Below are positions 1 to 6,983 of a stretch of 64,000 nt of DNA, in pieces. Both the position numbers and the translations under genes were made by a program. Source of the stretch: Kribbella catacumbae DSM 19601 (GTDB lineage Bacteria > Actinomycetota > Actinomycetes > Propionibacteriales > Kribbellaceae); NCBI RefSeq assembly GCF_000372465.1, contig NZ_AQUZ01000025.1, forward strand, positions 66,557 to 130,556, read 5' to 3'. Each line of letters opens with the position of its first letter. Positions within the stretch are counted from its first letter, which is position 1. The notes under the pieces are model-generated. The model searched no databases. It saw nothing but the letters and a program-made list of their open reading frames with translations, and was not told the DNA's origin.

Positions 1-464
1 TTGTTGCGCCAGATCTCGTACAGGCCGGCCATCGCGAGCACTCCGCCGTCCGACGGGCGGATGAAGTACGGCTGCTTCACGGGCTTGCCGTTGACCTTCT
101 GCTCCGAGGCGTACCACTCGTAGTACCCGTCGGCCGGCAGGATGCAGCGGCGTACGGCGAAGGCCTTCTTGAACGCGGGCTTCTCGGCGACCGTCTCCAT
201 CCGGGCGTTGATCAGCCGGCTGCCGATCGAGGTGTCCTTGGCCCAGGACGGGACCAGACCCCACTTCACCGTGGTGAGTTTGCGGATCACCTCGTCCGGA
301 TTCTCCCGGTTCTTGCGCTCGACGACGGCGATCACCTCGTCGGTGGGCGCGACGTTGTAGTTGTCCGGCAACTCCTGCACGGACTCCTTCACGTTGCCGG
401 CCTCGATCTCGAACTCCACCACCAGATCAGCCGGATCCCGGCTCGACGCGTATCTCCCACACAT
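1..464 (-). CDS. SOS response-associated peptidase (SRAP/YedK/HMCES family), 3' end cut off by the window
   Basis: The protein begins MCGRY, so Cys2 becomes the catalytic N-terminal cysteine once Met1 is removed, as in the SRAP family. It also has the family's NARxET motif (about residue 85) and a GYYEW segment. Known members crosslink to abasic sites in single-stranded DNA to shield them during replication. About 154 codons are visible and the family is usually 200-270 residues, so the C-terminal part with the active-site His lies outside the left edge. It is transcribed leftward with no visible partner gene; the gap to the next gene holds a terminator-like hairpin. The start is fixed by the need for Cys at position 2. 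Confidence 0.93.
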   Translation of the reverse strand, partial: MCGRYASSRDPADLVVEFEIEAGNVKESVQELPDNYNVAPTDEVIAVVERKNRENPDEVIRKLTTVKWGLVPSWAKDTSIGSRLINARMETVAEKPAFKKAFAVRRCILPADGYYEWYASEQKVNGKPVKQPYFIRPSDGGVLAMAGLYEIWRN

Positions 465-561
465 GCAACCCACCCTAGCCAGCTCCACGGACAGATTCCG
501 GTACTCCGGTCCGCTCGGCGGGCGTAGTACAGACGGCGCCGTAAAGGAAGGACAGCGACGA

Positions 562-591
562 CGGATCGCCTACCCCGTGATAGGCGATCCG
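562..591 (-). terminator. hairpin downstream of the GGDEF-like gene
   Basis: Perfect 11-bp inverted repeat: 562-572 pairs with 581-591 around an 8-nt loop, and the stem extends outward with two mismatches. It lies about 50 nt past the stop of the leftward gene ending at 644 and before the SRAP gene, which fits a terminator, although no long T run follows. Confidence 0.5.
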
Positions 592-643
592 CCGCCGGTT
601 TGCTGCGCCCGGTCGTCCCCCTGTTGGCGACCGGACGCAAGTC

Positions 644-1459
644 CTATGCGGGTCTTGCCAGTTCGTCCAGGACGCGGCCGGCCCAGCGCTCGGCCGCGGG
701 AAGTCCTTCGATCCAGACCCGGGCGAGCTGCGGCTCGTCGGTGTCCAGTCGCCACTGGGTGATCAGGGCTCGTGCCGTCTCGACCTGGTCCGGCAGGTTC
801 GGCTCGCGGCCGACGAGCGCCGCCGCGCGGCGTGCGCCGAGACGGCCCAGTACGTCGCCGCCCGCGAACACGATCCGGAGGCATTCCGCGACGTCGATGA
901 GCCGGAGCTCGCGTTCGACGGGCGTGATCCCGGCCGGGTAGAGCGGCTCAACCACCACCAGTGCGTGGGTCGCCGGTACGGAAGTTCCACGGAGTTCAGC
1001 CTCCCGGTAGATCTCGCCGAGCCGGGACCGCAGATGCGCCAGGCTGGACAGCCCGGTCAGCGGGTCCTCACAGGACAGCGAGTGCAGATAGATCAGTGAA
1101 GCCTCGGCCCAGCTGGAACTGAGTGCGCGTACCGCTTCGAAGGCCGGCTCGCCCCCGGCGATCGAGCGGTACAGCGCACCCAGCCCATCCAGTGCCTCGA
1201 GCAACGAGACTCCGTCTTCCGCCAACCGGCGGCCGACCTCGTCACTCGCGGGCACAACATCGGCACCGTCCTGCAGCGCTTCTGCGATCGCGAGATAGGC
1301 GCTGCGGTCGATGCCAGCCGTGCCGTGCGGCTCCCTCCTTCCGCACGGTTGCTCAGATGACGACGCTTCCGGCCGGTCCCGGGCGGGCGACCCCGCCAGG
1401 TTCAGGGACCGGCTGGGACGCAGGTCGAGCCGTCTGCGGATGTCCGCGAACAGCGACAT
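644..1459 (-). CDS. degenerate GGDEF-like protein
   Basis: 271 residues. The middle has a DPLTGLSSLAHLRSRL segment, the classic opening helix of a GGDEF diguanylate cyclase domain (about residue 132), and later a GGDVLGRLGARRAAALV segment sits where the active-site loop should be. The catalytic GG(D/E)EF motif is replaced by GARRA, so cyclic-di-GMP synthesis is not expected; a sensory or binding role is only a guess. The first 50 residues are low complexity and the first half has no recognised domain or membrane segment. It diverges from the fused sigma factor gene, so the 1460-1696 gap probably holds promoters for both. Confidence 0.7.
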   Translation of the reverse strand: MSLFADIRRRLDLRPSRSLNLAGSPARDRPEASSSEQPCGRREPHGTAGIDRSAYLAIAEALQDGADVVPASDEVGRRLAEDGVSLLEALDGLGALYRSIAGGEPAFEAVRALSSSWAEASLIYLHSLSCEDPLTGLSSLAHLRSRLGEIYREAELRGTSVPATHALVVVEPLYPAGITPVERELRLIDVAECLRIVFAGGDVLGRLGARRAAALVGREPNLPDQVETARALITQWRLDTDEPQLARVWIEGLPAAERWAGRVLDELARPA

Positions 1460-1696
1460 GTCCCCTCCTCAAGTGGCCCCGTCGTCTCCCGACCGGGTGG
1501 CCGGAAGCGTCGTTCTGGAGGTGAGACAGCCCGAGGACACGTTCATGACGCAGATTTCGGGACTTTTTTTGGCGTAACCTCAGCCCAGCTCCTGTCGTCA
1601 TGAAAGGTGCGCGGATCCGTCCATCATGGGAACCTTGATCCCGGCAACCACGTGACAGACGGTGACGATGTAGTGACAAACCCAGGGGGACCTCGG

Positions 1697-3952
1697 ATGG
1701 AGACGCCGGAAGGGCCGAGCGACGCGGAGCTGATCGCGCGCGTCCGCAACGGCGACCTCGAGGCGTACGGCGAACTCTTCGCCCGGCACCACCACGCCGC
1801 CGAGCGGATGGCGCGCCAGCTGGTACCGGCCAACGACGCCGACGACCTGGCCAGCGACGCCTTCGCGAAGGTGCTCGACGCGCTGCGCAACGGCGGCGGC
1901 CCGGACATCTCCTTCCGTGCTTACCTGCTGACCACCGTCCGGCGGGTGCACGTCGACCGGATCCGCTCAGGCCGCAAGGTCCAGACCACCGACGACATCG
2001 CGGCGTACGAGCGTGAGCCGCAGGGCTTCGACGACCCGACCGTGACCGGGTTCGAGAGCGGCGCGGCGGCCAAGGCCTTCGCCTCGCTGCCCGAGCGCTG
2101 GCAGGCCGTGCTCTGGCACACCGAGGTGGAGGGCGAGAAGCCCGCCGCCATCGCGCCACTGCTCGGTCTGACCGCCAACGGCGTGTCCGCACTCGCGTAC
2201 CGGGCCCGTGAGGGTCTACGGCAGGCGTACCTGCAGCAGCATCTGGCAGACGTCGCCGGGGACCGTTGCCGCTGGACTACAGAGCGCCTGGGCGCCTACG
2301 TGCGCGGCGGCCTCACCAAGCGGGAGAACAAGAACGTCCGCGAGCACCTGGACGACTGCGCCAAGTGCACGGCGGTCTACCTCGAGCTCGTCGAGGTCAA
2401 CAGCGCACTGCCGGCACTGCTCGCCCCGGCCCTGCTCGGTACTGCGGGCCTCGGCTACCTGGCCGCCGCGACTGGCGCCAAGGTCGGCTTCGTCGGCTTC
2501 CTGGCCACCGGCTGGAGCAAGGCAACCGAGAACAGCACCCGTACTGCGGTCGGCGCGGGCACCGTCGTAGCGGTGGTCGCAGCGGTGATAGCCGCGCTGG
2601 CCCTGACCGGCAACGAGACTCCCCCGGCAGCCATCGACAAACCGCCGACCCAGCAGCCGACCCAACCGCCGGTGAAGCCGCCCGTGAAGCCACCTGTCCA
2701 GCCGCCGACGGCCAAACCGACGGTGAAGCCCCCGGTGGTTCCACCGACTACCAAGCCGGAGCCGTCGGCCGAGCCCACGACGGCGCCGACCACCACCGCT
2801 CCCACGCCGACTGCGCCTACTCCGACGCCGCCCGAGCCGACCACGCCGATCCTCGACGAGGGGTTGCTGACGATCAGCGCGCCCCGCGGCGGCGGTGCGC
2901 CGTACGGTCCGGGGGATCGCGCGGAGGCGACGGCGAGTGCGCAGTGGCTGATCACGATCAAGGTGCCGGCGCGGAACACGAAGCCGGTGATGATCGGAAT
3001 CAAGTACGGCTCCGCCCTGCAGTGGCCGCTGAGTGGCAACCCGGCCGGCTGGACCTGCACGAAGGCGGCCGACGGCAGGAGCGGCATGTGTACGGCGGCC
3101 AATCCGGGCGCGCCGTCGACGATGCCAGTGACTTTCACGAACCCGACGGGCGGGACGGCTGCAGACCGCACGTTCAGGGTGTCGGCCAAGTCCGGTCGCC
3201 TTTACGACGACGACTCCGCGACCCTGGCCGCGCCGCCCACTCCCCCGCCTCCCCCGGCCAAGCCCCGCCTCGACGAGAATCTGCTGCGAATCAGCACCAC
3301 GAAGACGGACCCCGAGGCGTACTTCCGCACCATCACGATCGCCCCGGGCAGCCGGACCAGCGTCACCGTGAAGATCCAGTACGGCGCCGCGCTGTCCTGG
3401 CCGATCGCGGCGAGCCCGACTGGCTGGAAGTGCACGCCGTCCGCACGCACTTGCACCGCGACGAACCCTGCGCGACCTGCTCCGCTTTACGCCGAGTTCG
3501 ACGTACCGGAGGGCGGGTCGTCAGCACGCACGTACTCCGTGTCGGCGACGGCGGGCCTGCTCTACGACACGGACTCCGAGACGCTGCCTGGTCCGCATCT
3601 GGATGAGGGATTGCTACGGATCCTCACGCCGGACCCGCACAACGACCCGAATCCGTTCGTGTACAACCGCTTCCTGGACATCCGCGGAACCAGCGGGCGC
3701 GTCACGGTCGACATCTCGTGGGGACGCAACCTGTCGCTGCTCTCGTACTTCGATCGCGGCTGGACGTGCTCGCGCTCCACGGATGTGCGACGGGCGACTT
3801 GCACAACCCAGAACTACAAGAAGCCCCTGAACACCGAGTGGGCCGCTTGGCCGGGCACCGGTGCGTCCAACACGGTCACGGTGACGGCACGCACGACGGC
3901 TCGCTTCGACACCGATGCGGTTGTCATCCCACCAGCTAAGAGCAAGCGGTAA
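1697..3952 (+). CDS. ECF sigma factor fused to zinc-finger anti-sigma, transmembrane and extracellular repeat domains
   Basis: 751 residues, far longer than a normal ECF sigma factor (about 180). In order: sigma region 2 (about 15-92), sigma region 4 with helix-turn-helix (about 125-180), a zinc-finger anti-sigma segment with HxxxCxxC (His217, Cys221, Cys224), a hydrophobic stretch (about 238-272) and a clear membrane helix (about 285-304), a Pro/Thr/Lys linker (about 305-385), and three extracellular repeats starting LDEGLL or LDENLL near 386, 520 and 632, each with a WxCT...CT pair of cysteines. The layout implies a membrane-tethered transcription factor that senses the exterior; release might need proteolysis. 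Similar fused ECF groups are known in Actinobacteria. Start chosen at ATG 1697 because AGGGGGA (1684-1690) lies just upstream. Confidence 0.88.
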   Translation: METPEGPSDAELIARVRNGDLEAYGELFARHHHAAERMARQLVPANDADDLASDAFAKVLDALRNGGGPDISFRAYLLTTVRRVHVDRIRSGRKVQTTDDIAAYEREPQGFDDPTVTGFESGAAAKAFASLPERWQAVLWHTEVEGEKPAAIAPLLGLTANGVSALAYRAREGLRQAYLQQHLADVAGDRCRWTTERLGAYVRGGLTKRENKNVREHLDDCAKCTAVYLELVEVNSALPALLAPALLGTAGLGYLAAATGAKVGFVGFLATGWSKATENSTRTAVGAGTVVAVVAAVIAALALTGNETPPAAIDKPPTQQPTQPPVKPPVKPPVQPPTAKPTVKPPVVPPTTKPEPSAEPTTAPTTTAPTPTAPTPTPPEPTTPILDEGLLTISAPRGGGAPYGPGDRAEATASAQWLITIKVPARNTKPVMIGIKYGSALQWPLSGNPAGWTCTKAADGRSGMCTAANPGAPSTMPVTFTNPTGGTAADRTFRVSAKSGRLYDDDSATLAAPPTPPPPPAKPRLDENLLRISTTKTDPEAYFRTITIAPGSRTSVTVKIQYGAALSWPIAASPTGWKCTPSARTCTATNPARPAPLYAEFDVPEGGSSARTYSVSATAGLLYDTDSETLPGPHLDEGLLRILTPDPHNDPNPFVYNRFLDIRGTSGRVTVDISWGRNLSLLSYFDRGWTCSRSTDVRRATCTTQNYKKPLNTEWAAWPGTGASNTVTVTARTTARFDTDAVVIPPAKSKR

Positions 3953-3981
3953 GGGAAGCGCGGCTTCCACCTCGCCGCGTG

Positions 3982-4085
3982 CCGGACGGCCATCACACAC
4001 CAACCTCGCCAACAGATGGATCCTGAGACGCCTCCAGGCGTGAGCGCCCACTCGAGCGGGACCTTGGTGTGTGGTGGCGGTCCGG
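3982..4085. repeat. inverted-repeat intergenic element, copy 1
   Basis: The arms at 3982-4003 and 4064-4085 are reverse complements over 22 nt with 2 mismatches. The inside carries a small hairpin around CGCCTCCAGGCG. Arm ends and centre resemble the elements at 4204-4293 and 12185-12288. It begins 30 nt after the sigma-factor stop codon, so it may also act as a terminator. Confidence 0.75.
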
Positions 4086-4119
4086 TGTCGCCGGCCAGAG
4101 CAGCGGCCGGCACATCGTC

Positions 4120-4423
4120 CAGCCACCTCATCCACTCGTTGGCGACCGACCACTTTCGTGCCATGCCAAGCGGCGAGCCGCGACCCGGCTGAACGAGGGG
4201 AGGCGGACCGCCACCACTACCGAACCCGGCTCGGGGCCGCGACACGCTGAGGGAAAGCGTTTGCGCGGGAGATTCGGTAGTGGTGGCCGTCCGGGTCGCT
4301 GCAGCAATTGCCCCACGGAACTGGTCGCACCGGCTGCCGGGCCCTTCAGCCCCGCGGCAGAAGACAAAGTCGCCCGTAGGCACCCCAGCCACCACCGCCC
4401 ACCATTCGCAGGCGACCGACCAC
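4120..4423 (+). repeat. two copies of a ~35-nt direct repeat flanking inverted-repeat copy 2
   Basis: 4120-4153 and 4386-4423 both run CAGCCACC ... GGCGACCGACCAC with similar spacing, the last 13 nt being identical. They bracket the inverted-repeat element at 4204-4293. No gene is seen anywhere between 3953 and 4779; this stretch is repeats plus the aspS leader. Confidence 0.5.
4204..4293. repeat. inverted-repeat intergenic element, copy 2
   Basis: Arms 4204-4224 and 4273-4293 are reverse complements over 21 nt with 1 mismatch. The outer part CGGACCGCCACCACT is identical to that of the copy at 12185-12288, and homology continues inward through AACCCxGCTCGGG when one copy is inverted. An inner hairpin, ACGCT/AGCGT, lies in the middle. 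Confidence 0.75.
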
Positions 4424-4435
4424 CACGCTTTCACC

Positions 4436-4515
4436 GAGCGGCGACGCAGGAGCCGCGGTGGGGTACGGCGGGCGGGAGCGGCGACGCAGGAGCCGCGTGG
4501 GGGTCGGCGTACGGG
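4436..4515 (+). repeat. 40-bp tandem duplication
   Basis: The 22-nt block starting GAGCGGCGACGCAGG occurs identically at 4436-4457 and 4476-4497, a 40-bp period, and the rest of the unit is partly conserved. It lies immediately upstream of the aspS leader and encodes nothing recognisable. Confidence 0.6.
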
Positions 4516-4523
4516 AATTGGTT

Positions 4524-4553
4524 TTGCAAGGACGTGAGTTGGCGAACTACTCT
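4524..4553 (+). promoter_or_regulatory. possible promoter for the aspS leader
   Basis: TTGCAA (4524-4529) and TACTCT (4548-4553) are separated by 18 nt and resemble a vegetative promoter. Transcription would then start near 4560, inside what otherwise pairs as stem I of the T-box leader, so either this promoter or the longer stem I is wrong. Confidence 0.3.
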
Positions 4554-4779
4554 TCGGGTGTTCGTGTTGAAGGAACCAAGTAGCAGTCATCACTCACGCA
4601 AGAGAGAGTCGCCGGTAGCTGGGAAGGCGATGTGTGGGCTGGTTGTGAAGACACTCCTGAGCGGATGAAACGCAAGAGGCCGGGCCCGTCACGGGAGCCG
4701 GTGAAGGTGTGGTGGCACCGCGAGATTCCCCTTCGCCCACACCTCCGGGGTTCGAGTACGACCGGAGGTGACAACAGCG
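4531..4779 (+). promoter_or_regulatory. translational T-box riboswitch upstream of aspS
   Basis: The T-box bulge TGGCACC (4713-4719) is framed by helices GGTGTGG/CCACACC (4706-4712 with 4737-4743) and GCG/CGC (4720-4722 with 4734-4736), the canonical anti-sequestrator. The alternative helix pairs 4741-4748 perfectly with 4762-4769, hiding the ribosome-binding site GGAGGT (4764-4769); the two folds share 4741-4743 and exclude each other. Upstream are a stem I candidate (4533-4539 with 4592-4598; 4547-4551 with 4579-4583), a TCGCC/GGCGA hairpin (4609-4630) and a CTCCTGAG segment (4654-4661) reminiscent of other T-box leaders. Uncharged tRNA should expose the start site. The variable T-box base is C, which pairs with a G73 discriminator as in tRNA-Asp and tRNA-Asn. 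No transcription terminator is present. Confidence 0.88.
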
Positions 4780-6069
4780 ATGCGCATTCTCAACCACGAG
4801 ATCCCCTCAGCAGTAGGCCAGACCGTCACGGTGGCCGGCTGGGTCCACCGAAGACGACGGCTGGCGGCGGTCAGTTTCCTCGTCCTGCGGGACCGTTCAG
4901 GCCTGAGCCAGATCGTCGTCAAGACACCGGAAACCCAAGCCCAGCTGGACGAACTCGGCGAGGAGACCGTCGTCCAGGTGACCGGCCAGGTCGCCGCCAA
5001 CCCACAGGCACCGGACGGGGCCGAGATCGTCGACCCGGTCATCGAGCCGCTGACTGAGCCGGCCCAGACGCCGCCGATCGAGCTGTGGCGCCCGTCCGTC
5101 AACGCAGGCCTGCCGGTGATCCTCGACAACGCCGCCGTTGCGCTCAGGCACCCGGCTGTTCGCGCCGGCTGGGAGGTCGCCGCGGCCGCGTTGCACGGCT
5201 ATCGCAGCTCGCTCGACGGCCAGGGCTTCACCGAGATCCAGACGCCGAAGATCGTCGGTACCGCGACAGAGTCCGGCGCTAACGTGTTCGCCCTGGACTA
5301 TTTCGGCGGACCGGCATACCTGGCGCAGTCGCCGCAGTTCTACAAGCAGACGATGGTCGGCGTGTTCGAGCGCGTCTACGAGGTCGGCCCGGTCTTCCGC
5401 GCCGAGCCGCACGACACGGTCCGGCACCTGGCCGAGTACGTCTCGCTCGACGCCGAACTGGGCTTCGTCCAGGACCACCGCGACGTTCTCGCCGTACTGC
5501 GGAACGTCATCTCCGACATGCTCGCAGCAGTTGGCGAACGGGCCGGTACTGCGCTCGAGCGGCTCGGCGTCGAGCTGCCGGAAATCCCCACGGAGGTGCC
5601 CGTCCTGCACTTCAGCGAGGCACTGAAGCTGGCCGGGGCCAATCCTGACGAGCCCGACCTCGCGCCGGCCGACGAGCGTGCGATCGGTGAGTGGGCGTTG
5701 CGCGAGCACGGCAGCGTGTTCGTCGCGGTCGAAGGCTATCCGATGGTGAAGCGGCCGTTCTACACGCACCCGCAGCCGTCGGACCCGCGCTGGTCCAACT
5801 CGTTCGACCTTCTTTTCAAGGGGGTTGAGCTCGTCACCGGCGGCCAGCGACTGCACCGCTACAGCGACTACGTGGCGGCACTCGAGGCACGCGGCGAATC
5901 GGCCGACGCACCGGCGTACAGCGCGTACCTGCAGGCCTTCAAGCACGGCATGCCCCCGCACGGCGGCTTCGCAATCGGCCTCGAACGCTTCGTGGCCAGG
6001 CTGACCGGCGCAGAGAACGTCCGCGAGGTCACCCTGTTCCCTCGTGACCTCCACCGGCTGACACCCTGA
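4780..6069 (+). CDS. aspS: archaeal-type aspartyl-tRNA synthetase, probably aspartate--tRNA(Asp/Asn) ligase
   Basis: 429 residues, the short archaeal-type AspRS without the GAD insertion of the roughly 590-residue bacterial enzyme. An N-terminal OB-fold anticodon domain (VAGWVHRRRR, about 20-30) precedes the class II core: motif 2 FRAEPHDTVRHLAEY (about 207) and motif 3 GLERFVARLTGAENVREV (about 402). It charges tRNA-Asp and, in the non-discriminating type, also misacylates tRNA-Asn for later amidation; the WVH and NPQAP segments fit the non-discriminating type, but that is an inference. ATG 4780 is preferred over GTG 4768 because GGAGGT (4764-4769) overlaps the latter. Expression is under the T-box leader. 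A kinase-like gene follows 4 nt downstream. Confidence 0.9.
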   Translation: MRILNHEIPSAVGQTVTVAGWVHRRRRLAAVSFLVLRDRSGLSQIVVKTPETQAQLDELGEETVVQVTGQVAANPQAPDGAEIVDPVIEPLTEPAQTPPIELWRPSVNAGLPVILDNAAVALRHPAVRAGWEVAAAALHGYRSSLDGQGFTEIQTPKIVGTATESGANVFALDYFGGPAYLAQSPQFYKQTMVGVFERVYEVGPVFRAEPHDTVRHLAEYVSLDAELGFVQDHRDVLAVLRNVISDMLAAVGERAGTALERLGVELPEIPTEVPVLHFSEALKLAGANPDEPDLAPADERAIGEWALREHGSVFVAVEGYPMVKRPFYTHPQPSDPRWSNSFDLLFKGVELVTGGQRLHRYSDYVAALEARGESADAPAYSAYLQAFKHGMPPHGGFAIGLERFVARLTGAENVREVTLFPRDLHRLTP

Positions 6070-6073
6070 GCCG

Positions 6074-6946
6074 ATGGACCAGACCGCCGCTGTAGTTGCC
6101 GAGATCAACGTTGCCCTAGGCACCGATTACGAGACGGTCAGACGCTTGACGGGCGGTCTGCAAGAGGGCGCGTTCGAACTGAAGAGCAAGCAAGCCCGGG
6201 TCGTGCTGAAGTGGAACGCCGACCCGGGCTGGGCTCCCCGCGTACGCCGGGCCGCCCAGCTGGTCGCCAGGGCAAGAGCGGTCGGCTACCCCACCCCGAA
6301 GTGGCTGGCCGTCGGCACCACCGCCTCCGGGCGGCCGTACCAGTTGCAGGAATTCGTCCTAGGCACGCCACTGTCGGACGCAGCTGCAATCGACAAGGCG
6401 CTGGCGGAGGAACTAGTAGGGATCTGCGAACTGCAGCGCGACCTGGTCGACGATGAGGAGGCGACCTGGTCCGACTACGCCCGTGGCATCGTCTTCGAAG
6501 GCTGGGGCGAGATGTGGGAGACCGTTCGCCGGTACGACGAGACGACGGCAGAGCTGATCGCCGGGTACGAACGTGCCTGCCTGCCCTATCGCGACACGGC
6601 GCTGCCTTCCAATGACCTTGTGCACGGCGACCTCAACGTCAGCAACCTCATCCTCGACGGCGGACGAGTCGCGGGCGTGATCGACATCGAGGCCGCAAGC
6701 GGCGGGTCGAGAGCGTACGACCTCGTCTCACTGGCGGCGTCGGCGGCAAGGGACGGCGCACCCGAAGGGGTGGACGAGTACTTCTTCGAGGCGGCGCTCA
6801 AGGCTAGTGGGCGGGCCGCCACCGTGGTTTGCGCGGCGTCGGCGTACGCGAACATCGCCGCCTTCGCCTGGGAGGTCGCGCCGGAATCGCTGCCGTTGAT
6901 CCAGCGGGGCGGGGCACGGCTGCTGACCTTGCTCAACGACTCCTGA
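6074..6946 (+). CDS. aminoglycoside phosphotransferase/choline kinase-like protein
   Basis: 290 residues with the APH fold: a nucleotide-binding lobe with VVLKW (about 43), the Brenner motif HGDLNVSNLI (about 185, catalytic Asp and Asn), and GVIDIEAAS (about 201) in place of the usual DFE metal-binding segment. Such enzymes phosphorylate small-molecule hydroxyls, including antibiotics, choline, homoserine and sugars. The substrate is not evident. It starts 4 nt after the aspS stop and has no promoter of its own that I can see, so it should be co-transcribed with aspS and its T-box leader. Translational control would not directly reach this gene unless translation is coupled. Confidence 0.85.
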   Translation: MDQTAAVVAEINVALGTDYETVRRLTGGLQEGAFELKSKQARVVLKWNADPGWAPRVRRAAQLVARARAVGYPTPKWLAVGTTASGRPYQLQEFVLGTPLSDAAAIDKALAEELVGICELQRDLVDDEEATWSDYARGIVFEGWGEMWETVRRYDETTAELIAGYERACLPYRDTALPSNDLVHGDLNVSNLILDGGRVAGVIDIEAASGGSRAYDLVSLAASAARDGAPEGVDEYFFEAALKASGRAATVVCAASAYANIAAFAWEVAPESLPLIQRGGARLLTLLNDS

Positions 6947-6983
6947 TCCCGGCCTGCATACCGATTCATGCATGATTGGCGGC

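Noticed and set aside
4531..4779. Leader of an isoleucyl-tRNA synthetase
   Set aside because: An AUC triplet sits at the specifier position, but the downstream gene is AspRS and the UGGC bulge does not fit A73 of tRNA-Ile.
3953..4779. Protein genes in the repeat-rich gap before aspS
   Set aside because: Open frames there (for example 4069-4668) run through inverted repeats and the T-box, are Arg/Pro-rich and have no good start.
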